The notes under the pieces were generated by a model. It worked only from the letters and a program-made list of their open reading frames with translations, was not told where the DNA came from and did not search any database. Below, piece after piece: positions 7,001-14,305 of a stretch of DNA of 26,776 nucleotides (position 1 is the stretch's first letter; each line of letters begins with the position of its first letter). The position numbers and the translations under genes were made by a program. Source of the DNA: an uncultured Treponema sp. (GTDB lineage: Bacteria > Spirochaetota > Spirochaetia > Treponematales > Treponemataceae); NCBI GenBank assembly GCA_937891125.1, contig CALAEZ010000344.1, positions 1 to 26,776 on the forward strand, read 5' to 3'.

Positions 7001-7077
7001 GCAGACAGACGAAAATCCGACCTGATTCGCGCAGCGAAGCACGGAGGATTTATCGGCGGGATGCGGTGAGAGTCTGC
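7001..7077 (+). other. Three concentric stems upstream of the LacI-type gene (candidate structured RNA)
   Basis: GCAGAC (7001-7006) pairs with GTCTGC (7072-7077), AAATCC (7013-7018) with GGATTT (7046-7051), and TTCGC (7026-7030) with GCGAA (7034-7038). All three are perfect and nested around one centre, as in a long hairpin with internal loops. The element ends 39 bases before the regulator's ATG. No known riboswitch is recognised. Confidence 0.4.
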
Positions 7078-7115
7078 GCCCATGGCCAAAAATGCAATTT
7101 GAGGATGATTTTGTT

Positions 7116-8126
7116 ATGGAAACATACACCATTTATGACCTTGCCCGTGACTGTGGCGTTTCCGTCGCAACCATCTCCCGCGTTATAAACGGAAGTGCTG
7201 CCGTCAGCGCAAAAACACGTGAAAAAGTGCAGCAGGCGATAAAAGCACATAATTTTACGCCCAATGCCTTTGCGCGCGGCATGAACAAAATGTCTACGAG
7301 CATAATCGCCGTGTTCATCTCTGACATTGCAAACCCGTTCTTTGCTGACACCGTAAAGGGGATAGAAGAAGCCTGCCGCAAATATGACTACCGCATAATC
7401 CTCTGCATTACCAACAACGACATGGAGCAGGAACGGCGTGAATTGGAGCTTATGGAGCAGAAGCAGGTTGACGGCTTTATCATCTGCGGCAGCCGCCCTG
7501 TCAACGACACAAACGCAAACTATTTGCGTGAGGTAAGCGCTCGTCATCCGGTCATCATGGTGAACAGCCGCATTGACGGCGGCGAAAAGCTGTATTCAGT
7601 GCTGGTAGATGAAAAAAAAGCGGCAAAAGAAGCGCTCTGTACACTTCTGTCGCAAGGGCGGTATAAGCGCTTGTACGTGTTTGGCGACCGTGTATGGCAG
7701 GCAACGTTGCAAAAAATTGCTGCAGCAGAAGAGGCGGCGCAGCGCTACAACCTGCCTTTTGATTCAAGCTGCATTTTTGAATGTCCGCAAACACTAGCTT
7801 CAGGTACGCTCGCCGCAGAGCATTTTTTACAAACAAAGCCGGTGCAGCCTTGTCTTGTCTTTTGCGTGTCTGATCAGATTGCAATTGGCGTGCTAAAAAC
7901 ATTCTGCGAGCAGCAACTTTCTATTCCAGAGCAATTTGCCATACTCGGCTTTTCCGACTTAACGCTGTGTTCTCTTGTTACGCCTGCGCTTACAACCGTA
8001 AATCAGCACATGAAAAGTTTGGGTGAGCAGGCGGCAAATCTGTTTATAAGCTGCCAGAACGGAGTGGTGCTTGAGCAAAAGGTGATTTACGCTGAGTATG
8101 CACTTGTAGAACGCGAAACAACCTAG
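7116..8126 (+). CDS. LacI-family transcriptional regulator, probable uxu regulator
   Basis: 336 residues from the ATG at 7116, chosen over the ATG at 7092 because the helix-turn-helix must start near the N-terminus and GAGG (7101-7104) lies upstream. The HTH reads YTIYDLARDCGVSVATISR then VING, and the hinge helix is NAFARGMNK. The periplasmic-binding-like sensor follows, with IIAVFISDIANPFF, VDGFIICGS and the signature-like AILGFSDLTLC and TPALTTVNQ near the end. Such proteins bind palindromic operators as dimers and release or bind on contact with a small sugar. The perfect palindrome over the uxuA start site and the position right after uxuB make it the likely hexuronate-pathway repressor; this is an inference. 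It converges with the esterase gene, 83 bases apart. Confidence 0.9.
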   Translation: METYTIYDLARDCGVSVATISRVINGSAAVSAKTREKVQQAIKAHNFTPNAFARGMNKMSTSIIAVFISDIANPFFADTVKGIEEACRKYDYRIILCITNNDMEQERRELELMEQKQVDGFIICGSRPVNDTNANYLREVSARHPVIMVNSRIDGGEKLYSVLVDEKKAAKEALCTLLSQGRYKRLYVFGDRVWQATLQKIAAAEEAAQRYNLPFDSSCIFECPQTLASGTLAAEHFLQTKPVQPCLVFCVSDQIAIGVLKTFCEQQLSIPEQFAILGFSDLTLCSLVTPALTTVNQHMKSLGEQAANLFISCQNGVVLEQKVIYAEYALVERETT

Positions 8127-8209
8127 AAAGCGGGGAAGGGGAAGCGTAAGTCGTTTAACTGTGCCCCCATAGCTACAGTGTTCTGGCAATGCTCCGACAG
8201 CGCTCTGCC

Positions 8210-8959
8210 TTACGCCATCAGCTTTTCGTCTTGAATTTCCTTGTCAAGCGCCTCGCGGTCTGCAGCAAATACAATAACCGATTTTGCAAAATCAGCATAC
8301 GCAGGCCAGTCTGCACTAAGCTTTGTAAACTCTGTTGCTGCAAGCCGTGAAATTAAGAAAGCGCCGTCGGGACGCAGGTGGCTGTTGTCGCTTTTTCCTT
8401 CCGGATAATTTGTGTAGAGATGCGGCGGAAAATTCATAAAGAGTCCCTTGCTTGTTTCGCAACCGATTTTTTCAAGTGCAGCCATTGAAAGCGTTGTTAA
8501 ATCGATGCAAGGAACCTGCTGTTCGGCGGCGACAATGCGGACTGCTTCTGGATATTCGCCGTGCGTGTCTTCGAGTACGCCATTTTCATCAAACTTGCGG
8601 CGGGCGACAGGAGTGAGCAGAATAGGCAGTGCGCCTACAGCACGTAATTCGGTGATAAAGTACGCAAGATTTTTGCGGAACAGACTGCGTGCGTCGGTGT
8701 AGCGAGTGGAATCGTTGCTTTTTTCGTCGTTGTGGGCAAATCCGATAAGCACGATATCGCCCGCTTGAGCTTCGGTGCGGACGCGTTCAAAGCGTCCTTC
8801 GTCAATAAAGCTTTTTGTGCTGCGTCCATTTCGAGCAAAATTAAGGATTTCGGTTCCTTGTGGAAAAAAGAGAGGCAGCATCTGCACCCAGCCGGTATTT
8901 GGATAGGTCGTGCAGTCATTGTACTGCATGATTGAGTCACCCATGGTTAAAATACGCAT
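8210..8959 (-). CDS. SGNH/GDSL esterase, rhamnogalacturonan acetylesterase-like (CE12)
   Basis: 249 residues from the ATG at 8959, with GGTGG just upstream; the longer form to 8989 lacks a ribosome site. Block I reads ILTMGDSIMQYN with the catalytic Ser, block II NFARNGRSTKSF with the Gly, block III GFAHNDEK with the Asn, and block V DNSHLRPDGA with the Asp-x2-His pair. FRKNLAYFI and ILLTPVARRKF are typical of CE12 enzymes, which remove acetyl groups from pectin-type rhamnogalacturonan. No signal peptide is visible, so it would act in the cytoplasm on imported oligosaccharides. Its position beside uxuAB fits pectin or glucuronate-containing glycan use. A small GCGGC/GCCGC hairpin (8973-8987) precedes the ribosome site. 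Confidence 0.85.
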   Translation of the reverse strand: MRILTMGDSIMQYNDCTTYPNTGWVQMLPLFFPQGTEILNFARNGRSTKSFIDEGRFERVRTEAQAGDIVLIGFAHNDEKSNDSTRYTDARSLFRKNLAYFITELRAVGALPILLTPVARRKFDENGVLEDTHGEYPEAVRIVAAEQQVPCIDLTTLSMAALEKIGCETSKGLFMNFPPHLYTNYPEGKSDNSHLRPDGAFLISRLAATEFTKLSADWPAYADFAKSVIVFAADREALDKEIQDEKLMA

Positions 8960-9009
8960 TGTAATCCACCTTGCGGCGAAGTGCCGCATTCTCTTTGAGT
9001 CTTTTAGAT

Positions 9010-9048
9010 TTTATCAGATAGTGGCTGTAAGAGTAAAGCTAACGGTTA
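9010..9048 (-). promoter_or_regulatory. Weak candidate promoter of the esterase with an operator-like sequence
   Basis: Minus strand TTTACT (9032-9037), 16 bases, then GATAAA (9010-9015). Just upstream lies TAACGGTTA (9040-9048), an odd-centred palindrome that equals the core of the uxuA operator minus one central base. It may place the esterase under the same regulator; the evidence is thin. Confidence 0.3.
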
Positions 9049-9083
9049 TTCGACACGGAAATGCATGAAAAGAGGCGAACTCA

Positions 9084-9114
9084 TTGACAAAAATATACAG
9101 GGGGGGGGTATTAT
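9084..9114 (+). promoter_or_regulatory. Candidate phase-variable promoter with G9 in the spacer
   Basis: A perfect -35 TTGACA (9084-9089) and a -10 TATTAT (9109-9114) are separated by 19 bases, nine of which are a G run (9100-9108). Loss of two G would give the optimal 17-base spacing. This layout is known from phase-variable promoters in Neisseria, and poly-G tracts control expression of surface-protein genes in Treponema pallidum. Confidence 0.6.
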
Positions 9115-9131
9115 TAATGTATTCTGAATAG

Positions 9132-9380
9132 TTGCATTGTAATTTTCATGCAAACACGGTTATGAGCGGTACTTACACGGGCGACGCTACTGCTGATGGA
9201 ACATTTGTCGTCAAAGTGACAAAAATGGTAAATGATGAAGGAAATCTTGTTGCATATAATGAAACAAATTTTTCTGAAGACTACGATGAAACAGTGGCGA
9301 CAGGGGTGAGCATTGTTGTTTCAAATGGCGTAATCAGCGCAGAGTACTTACCTTTTGATGTCGCACTGACTCGGCAGTAA
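9132..9380 (+). CDS. Small beta-rich hypothetical protein, probably the C-terminal remnant of a surface or lipoprotein
   Basis: 82 codons from a TTG at 9132, or 72 from an ATG at 9162; neither has a convincing ribosome site, and a TAG lies directly before the TTG. The sequence alternates polar and hydrophobic residues (GTFVVKVTKMVNDEGN, TGVSIVVSNGVISAEY) and ends FDVALTRQ, which resembles the last strands of small lipocalin-like or beta-sandwich lipoproteins. There is no signal peptide. It follows the G9-containing promoter by about 17 bases. Either the front of the gene has been lost, or a short product is made under on/off control. Function unknown. Confidence 0.4.
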   Translation: MHCNFHANTVMSGTYTGDATADGTFVVKVTKMVNDEGNLVAYNETNFSEDYDETVATGVSIVVSNGVISAEYLPFDVALTRQ

Positions 9381-9403
9381 TTATTCACTAACAGCCTATC
9401 GCT

Positions 9404-9530
9404 AAGGGGCTGACCAATAAGTTCGTAGTATAGCGTCATTCCGAACGCTACGCCACGACCGCACGCTAGCTACGCTCGTGCGAAACTTCGTTACGAATAT
9501 GGCATGACAATACTTTTCGGTCAGCCCCTT
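9404..9530. repeat. 127-bp element bounded by perfect 12-bp inverted repeats (MITE-like or complex terminator)
   Basis: AAGGGGCTGACC (9404-9415) is the exact reverse complement of GGTCAGCCCCTT (9519-9530). Inside are further small hairpins, such as TAGCGT/ACGCTA and CGCACG/CGTGCG, so the whole could fold as a branched cruciform. It lies five bases after the glmS stop and 23 bases after the small ORF's stop. It encodes nothing, and no clear target duplication is seen. Confidence 0.65.
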
Positions 9531-9535
9531 CGCGC

Positions 9536-11476
9536 TTACTCCACCGTTACGGATTTTGCGAGATTACGCGGCTTGTCGGGGTCATTTCCGCGCTGGATTG
9601 AACAGTAATAGGCAAACAGCTGCGCCGGAATTATCGCAAGCATCGATTCAAGCGCCGGATCTGTCGCTGGCAAAATACTCTGCTCGTCAGTGCAGTCGTT
9701 AAACGCCCCTGTTGCGTCTTGCGTAATCACCAGCGTGGCAGCACCGCGGCTTCGCACCTCGACAATGTTCGACGCGATTTTTTCGTAGAGCGTCGGTTCT
9801 GTCGCAATGGCGATGAGCAGCGTGTTTTTGTCGATAAGTGCAATGGGACCGTGCTTAAGCTCGCCCGCTGCAAATGCTTCACAGTGCATATAGCTTACTT
9901 CCTTAAGCTTTAATGCGCTTTCAAGTGAAGAAGCGCTGTCGAACAGGCGACCGATGTAGAAAATCTTGTCCTTGTTGAACTGACGCGCGGCAAACTTCTG
10001 TATGCCCGCCTGATTATCCAAAATCTGCTGCACCTTTGCTGGAATTGCATCAAGCTCGCCAAGCAAGCGCTCATATTCTGCGTGCGCAAGCGTGCCGCGG
10101 GCGTTTGCCATTTTAAGCGCCAGCAGGTACAGGCAGGCAAGCTGCGTTGTGTATGCCTTGGTAGACGCAACCGCAATTTCAGGGCCTGCCCACGTATAAA
10201 TCACTTCGTCTGCCTCGCGACTTACCGTGCTTCCGACGCAGTTTGTAATGGCGATAACCTTTGCGCCCGCGCTTTTTGCCAAGCGCATTGCTGCCAGTGT
10301 ATCTGCTGTCTCGCCAGATTGGCTGATAACGATAAAGATATCGTCTGCATTCAGAATAGGATTTCGGTAGCGGAATTCAGATGCAATGTCGACAACAACC
10401 GGAATACGCGCAAAATGCTCAAAAGCGTATTTTGCAACAACGCCTGCATGATAAGCTGTACCGCAGGCAGTAATGACAACGCGGCGGGCGCTCGTCCAAC
10501 TCTGTCCAAAATCAACTTCGTCAAAGGCAATGTCAATCGGCTTTCCGCTTTCGTTTCGTACAAGGCGCGGACGCAGGGTGTCAGTAAGCGCCTTTGGCTG
10601 CTCGTGGATTTCTTTGAGCATAAAGTGCGCATAGCCGTCTTTTTCTGCTGATGAAATATCCCAGTTGACGTGATACGGCGCTTTTACAATTTTTTCGCCG
10701 CGCTCGTTGTATAAGTCAACATGATCGTTATACAGTACGGCAAGCTCGCGCTGGTCTAAGAAATACACATCGCGCGTGTATTCAAGAATTGCAGGAACGT
10801 CGCTTGCAATAAAGTTTTCGTCCGTACCCAGTCCCACAATAAGCGGGCTTTCCTTGCGGGCAGCAATAATACGGTCAGGAAAATCCTTGCAGACAACACC
10901 GAGCGCGTAGCTTCCCTCTAAGCGATGCAGCGTTTCAAGCACTGCCTTAAAAATGTCGCCAACCTGCTCATAAAAATAGTTTATGGTGTGCGCAATGACT
11001 TCGGTGTCAGTCTGGCTCTTAAAGACAACGCCCTGCTCCTGGAGCCACGCCTTCAGCTCGGCAAAGTTTTCGATAATGCCGTTGTGTACCACCGCAATTG
11101 AGCCAGAAATATTGGTGTGCGGGTGCGCATTGGTATCGCTCGGCTCGCCATGCGTTGCCCATCTGGTGTGACCAATGCCGAGCTTGCCGTGCACAAAGTC
11201 AGCCGTGCGGCTTACCGCAGCAGAAAAGCGCTCGCTGTTTTCTTTTTCGGCAGCGGCAGCATCTGTTAGCTGTGATGCCTCGATAACGCTGTCGGTAATG
11301 CGCTCCACCAGAAATTTGAGCGCGCCCTTTGCTTTTTTTACTACGATTTCGTCTGCAGTGTCAGATAGTACTGCAACTCCAGAGGAGTCGTAGCCACGAT
11401 ATTCAAGCTTTTTAAGCGCATTGATTAAAACAGGCGTTGCTTCTTTACTGCCAACGTATCCAACTATTCCACACAT
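9536..11476 (-). CDS. glmS: Glutamine-fructose-6-phosphate aminotransferase (isomerizing)
   Basis: 646 residues from the ATG at 11476, giving the required N-terminal MCGIVGYVGS whose Cys2 is the glutamine-attacking nucleophile; GGGAG lies eight bases upstream. It makes glucosamine-6-phosphate, the first step toward UDP-GlcNAc for peptidoglycan. The class II amidotransferase domain shows YRGYDSSGVAV, GHTRWATHGEPS and VVHNGIIENF. Two SIS domains follow, with TACGTAYHAGVVAKY, SQSGETADTLAAM and GRLFDSASSLESALKLKE, and the C-terminal NLAKSVTVE is the usual end. About 35 extra residues (ITDSVIEASQ to TADFVHG) sit before GHTRWATHG compared with the E. coli enzyme. It is the last gene of a minus-strand run, after a terminator-like hairpin. 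No glmS ribozyme was recognised in the short leader. Confidence 0.97.
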   Translation of the reverse strand: MCGIVGYVGSKEATPVLINALKKLEYRGYDSSGVAVLSDTADEIVVKKAKGALKFLVERITDSVIEASQLTDAAAAEKENSERFSAAVSRTADFVHGKLGIGHTRWATHGEPSDTNAHPHTNISGSIAVVHNGIIENFAELKAWLQEQGVVFKSQTDTEVIAHTINYFYEQVGDIFKAVLETLHRLEGSYALGVVCKDFPDRIIAARKESPLIVGLGTDENFIASDVPAILEYTRDVYFLDQRELAVLYNDHVDLYNERGEKIVKAPYHVNWDISSAEKDGYAHFMLKEIHEQPKALTDTLRPRLVRNESGKPIDIAFDEVDFGQSWTSARRVVITACGTAYHAGVVAKYAFEHFARIPVVVDIASEFRYRNPILNADDIFIVISQSGETADTLAAMRLAKSAGAKVIAITNCVGSTVSREADEVIYTWAGPEIAVASTKAYTTQLACLYLLALKMANARGTLAHAEYERLLGELDAIPAKVQQILDNQAGIQKFAARQFNKDKIFYIGRLFDSASSLESALKLKEVSYMHCEAFAAGELKHGPIALIDKNTLLIAIATEPTLYEKIASNIVEVRSRGAATLVITQDATGAFNDCTDEQSILPATDPALESMLAIIPAQLFAYYCSIQRGNDPDKPRNLAKSVTVE

Positions 11477-11492
11477 ATAATTCTCCCTAGAC

Positions 11493-11540
11493 AAAAAACG
11501 GCAGCGCACACGTTTGCTTTACCGAACGTCTGTCGCTGCC
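11493..11540 (-). terminator. Terminator-like hairpin between the HD-GYP gene and glmS
   Basis: On the minus strand GGCAGCG and CGCTGCC close a stem, ACGTT/AACGT extend it inside, and six T follow. It ends about 16 bases before the glmS ATG, leaving no room for a promoter. So it either only partly stops read-through from upstream, or it acts as an attenuator in the glmS leader. Confidence 0.7.
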
Positions 11541-11562
11541 CCCTTTTTATGATTGCAGTTTT

Positions 11563-13032
11563 CTACACGATAGAATCAAGCACGGCAACAACAGCAGGAT
11601 CATACAAGCCTGGCTGTGCCTTCATTTCTTCAATGGCGCTTTCCTTGTCGCGAATTGCACGGTAGCTTCGGCGGCTGATAAGCGCATTGTAGCTTTCGGC
11701 AACGTGAATCAAGCGCGCAATCTGCGGAATATCCTCGTCTTTTAAGCCGCTTGGGTAGCCCGTGCCGTCCATGTTTTCGTTGTGATATTTTGCCGCATCG
11801 ATAAAAATCTGGCGGTATTTTTCGGGGACGAACTCAAATGACTTTTCACAGTTTGCTAAGTGACTACGCAGCTGCTGCAGCTGGTCGTCAGTAAGATTTT
11901 CTGCATTCAGAATGACCTCTGGCATAGAAAGGAATCCGATGTCGTAGACCATTGACGCACAGAAGTACACCATTGCCGTGTTCTGATTTAAGCCAAGATT
12001 CTGCGCAAGCTTAAAGACAAGCTCACTCACGTTTTTCGAATTGTTCTTGCGGCGAGAAATCTGGTCGATTTTTGCACCCTTGTCTTCACAAGCAATCGCA
12101 AGCTCCTTCAGCTCTGCCTTATCGCTGTCGTTCATTTCAGGAGCCGGCAGCGCATCTACGCCCCAGCGCGAGCTTCCGGCGCTCTTTAAGCCGCCGTCGC
12201 CGTACAAATCGGTCACGCCGCCGAGCAACAGCTGATTGTTTGTCTGCTGCATACCCGCAACGAGCTTAAGTGTTGCTTCAAACTGCTCCTGCTGGCGGGC
12301 ATTTGCACGCGCTGCCGTGATGATGTTCAGTATAACAATGATGAATACAATGATCAAAATGCCGCAGACAACCAAAATAGCAATCAATACGGTGTGATTC
12401 GACTTCTGCGTTTCTGCAAACTGGCGCTCCTGCAGCTCTGCCTGTCGGTCAAGGCTTTCGCTAAGTACGTTGGTAACCTGCTTGGTGTTGGCATCGCTTA
12501 TTTTCCGTGATTCATCTACTACCGTTTGAATAAGCAGTTCGTTTGATTTTCGATCCTCTTCGCGTTCTTGCGCTCGAACTGCGCGGTCTTCCTCGCGCTC
12601 CTGCGCACGCTCAGCCTTTGCTTGCGCCTCGCGCGCCTCCTGAATATCTGCCGCATACTGCGTTTCAATCTTCTTAATCTGGCGCTTTAAGTCGTCATCT
12701 GCTAAATCCTTAAACTTTTCAACGCGTGCATTTACCTCATCGAGTAAGTCGTACGTTTTCTTTTCAAGCACGATTTTCAGAATCTGCCGGTAAATGGGGC
12801 GCGCGATAATCAATACATTTGTCGGAATGCCGCTTGTTTGATACGCGGTTTCGTTAATGCGGAGCGCATTGTTAACTGCTGCAAACGCCTGCTGTGTCTG
12901 CCCCTGCGTGTAATAGTCATCTGCTTTTTCAAGCATAAGACGAGTTGCTGAGTCTGTGCTCTGCGCAAAAAGCGCAACACCGATAACCATGCACGCCAGT
13001 GCAGCGAGAAACTTTTTTTTATTTAGTAACAT
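11563..13032 (-). CDS. Membrane HD-GYP-like signalling protein with altered metal ligands
   Basis: 489 residues. A signal sequence or first membrane anchor covers residues 5-23. A helical, TPR-like extracytoplasmic domain follows (25-115). A charged coiled coil (120-210) contains a tandem RAQEREEDR duplication. A strong membrane helix lies at 213-240, and the C-terminal domain is HD-GYP-like. HD-GYP proteins hydrolyse cyclic-di-GMP. Here GTGYPSG (424-430) is intact, but the canonical HD pair is YD (363-364, VYDIGFLSMPE), the HHE motif is YHNE, and the VADVFDAL segment reads HVAESYNAL. It may therefore bind rather than cleave, or use another substrate. Its start overlaps the upstream exported-protein gene by 14 bases, so the two are translationally coupled and probably act together. 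Confidence 0.8.
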   Translation of the reverse strand: MLLNKKKFLAALACMVIGVALFAQSTDSATRLMLEKADDYYTQGQTQQAFAAVNNALRINETAYQTSGIPTNVLIIARPIYRQILKIVLEKKTYDLLDEVNARVEKFKDLADDDLKRQIKKIETQYAADIQEAREAQAKAERAQEREEDRAVRAQEREEDRKSNELLIQTVVDESRKISDANTKQVTNVLSESLDRQAELQERQFAETQKSNHTVLIAILVVCGILIIVFIIVILNIITAARANARQQEQFEATLKLVAGMQQTNNQLLLGGVTDLYGDGGLKSAGSSRWGVDALPAPEMNDSDKAELKELAIACEDKGAKIDQISRRKNNSKNVSELVFKLAQNLGLNQNTAMVYFCASMVYDIGFLSMPEVILNAENLTDDQLQQLRSHLANCEKSFEFVPEKYRQIFIDAAKYHNENMDGTGYPSGLKDEDIPQIARLIHVAESYNALISRRSYRAIRDKESAIEEMKAQPGLYDPAVVAVLDSIV

Positions 13033-14134
13033 TTCCTACTCCAATTGCAAAAGTAGCTTTTGCACGATTTTCCATTCCTTCAGATTTCATAAGCAGTAAA
13101 TCGCTTACGCCCAGTTCAATCCCGATTTTTGTTCGTTCGTTTACGTTTAGCGGCAAAAGAACTGTTGCACCCATTTCCATGGCGCTTGTTATGTCTTCAT
13201 ATGCAAAATGCCCCAGACAGTAATCGTAGTGCAGAGTGAATGCAGATTCTCCCCACGCAATGTTGTTTAAGCCCAGTCCGATGACGGGCGTCAAAAAGCT
13301 TTCTGCAGAGCCTGTTGTTTCCTGCGTGTCGCTTGTTAAGCCGTAAGCACCAAAGCCAAGGCGCATGAACAGGTGCTTACTGAGCGGTGAATAGGCGAGC
13401 TGTGGCACAACGCGTATGCTCGACATAACTTCTTCTTCGCCCGTCATAGAAAGCATGTGGAAATCTGCAAACGCGTCAAAGCCTAAGACGAAAACATCAG
13501 TTGGAAAGAGCACATCGGCGCCAAAGGCAAGTCCGTATTTTACGCTTGTGTAGTCTGGTGCGCTGTTTTTCTGGAACATGGCGTCCGCTAGTCCGAGCTT
13601 TACCGTCCATTTTACGGGAGAATACGAGGTCTGCTTTTCGTTGATAAACACGGTCTTGCCTGACGTAGTGGTAACCGTCTGGTAGGTGTCGCCACTTTGG
13701 ATTTTTTGCTTTGTGCGGGCGTCAGCAGCCGCTTTTCGTTCTTCTTCGAGGCGACGGCGGTTTTCTTCTGCCTGTTGCTCGGCTTCTTTTGCAAGCACCG
13801 CCTTATCAATGTATGAGTACAAATCGATTGCGTCAAAATTGTCGATGTTGTTGTCAATGACGATAAGTGCAGCCGTTCGTGCAAAGGCGAGCTTGTCTTG
13901 AATAATGTACTGTCGTGTCTTTTTGAGCGTATATGCTTCACAGAGGTAATAGTCGCGGGATTGTGTATAGCTTTTGAGTACAGCTGAAAGCTCATCTGCA
14001 GAATTATGTAGAAAAGCGTTATCAATCTGCTGGTAGGCAGTTACAATGTCATATTCTTGAGCAGCAAGCGAAGCGCAGCTACAGACGCACAGAAGAATAA
14101 AGCCTGCTAATTTTGAAATATTCCTTTTTTGCAC
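13019..14134 (-). CDS. Exported protein with helical N-domain and beta-barrel-like C-domain
   Basis: 371 residues from a GTG at 14134 with AGAGG upstream. The signal peptide runs to about residue 25 (LAGFILLCVCSCASLAAQ). Residues 27-110 are helical, with a run of short helices, and 112-145 form a Glu/Arg/Ala-rich coiled coil (EENRRRLEEERKAAADART). From about 165 the chain becomes alternating beta strands rich in Gly and aromatic residues (VKYGLAFGADVLFPTD, HLFMRLGFGAYGL, FTLHYDYCLGHF), as in small outer-membrane barrels. No family name is recognised. Its stop overlaps the start of the membrane HD-GYP-like gene, and both proteins carry similar charged coiled coils, hinting at contact across the periplasm. 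The gene has its own consensus-like promoter. Confidence 0.75.
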   Translation of the reverse strand: MQKRNISKLAGFILLCVCSCASLAAQEYDIVTAYQQIDNAFLHNSADELSAVLKSYTQSRDYYLCEAYTLKKTRQYIIQDKLAFARTAALIVIDNNIDNFDAIDLYSYIDKAVLAKEAEQQAEENRRRLEEERKAAADARTKQKIQSGDTYQTVTTTSGKTVFINEKQTSYSPVKWTVKLGLADAMFQKNSAPDYTSVKYGLAFGADVLFPTDVFVLGFDAFADFHMLSMTGEEEVMSSIRVVPQLAYSPLSKHLFMRLGFGAYGLTSDTQETTGSAESFLTPVIGLGLNNIAWGESAFTLHYDYCLGHFAYEDITSAMEMGATVLLPLNVNERTKIGIELGVSDLLLMKSEGMENRAKATFAIGVGNVTK

Positions 14135-14155
14135 TATAGTACAACCTCTGCCGCA

Positions 14156-14184
14156 AGTTTAACAGACAAGCACTCTGCTGTCAA
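14156..14184 (-). promoter_or_regulatory. Promoter of the barrel/HD-GYP gene pair
   Basis: Minus strand -35 TTGACA (14179-14184), a 17-base spacer and -10 TAAACT (14156-14161). The expected start near 14149 leaves a leader of about 15 bases carrying the AGAGG ribosome site. Confidence 0.65.
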
Positions 14185-14270
14185 ATAAAATGTCAGCGGT
14201 TGCCGCCGCAGTTGCCGCCGCTACGCACTCCGCCGCCGTGCGTCATCGCCTGTCGCAGCTTGCCAGCGCG

Positions 14271-14299
14271 TTGACGGTTTTTGCCAGATGTCCTATAGT
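14271..14299 (+). promoter_or_regulatory. Promoter of the HAD phosphatase gene, leaderless layout
   Basis: -35 TTGACG (14271-14276), a 17-base spacer and -10 TATAGT (14294-14299). The -10 ends six bases before the ATG at 14306, so the predicted start coincides with the start codon. The upstream ATG at 14288 lies inside the spacer and would not be transcribed. Confidence 0.6.
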
Positions 14300-14305
14300 C
14301 AGCGC

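Noticed and set aside
10082..10651. 189-codon plus-strand open frame inside glmS
   Set aside because: It is antisense to a fully conserved glmS reading frame and shows no domain pattern; a shadow frame of GC-rich DNA.
11477..11562. glmS ribozyme ahead of glmS
   Set aside because: The leader is too short and has no recognisable ribozyme core; only a terminator-like hairpin is seen.
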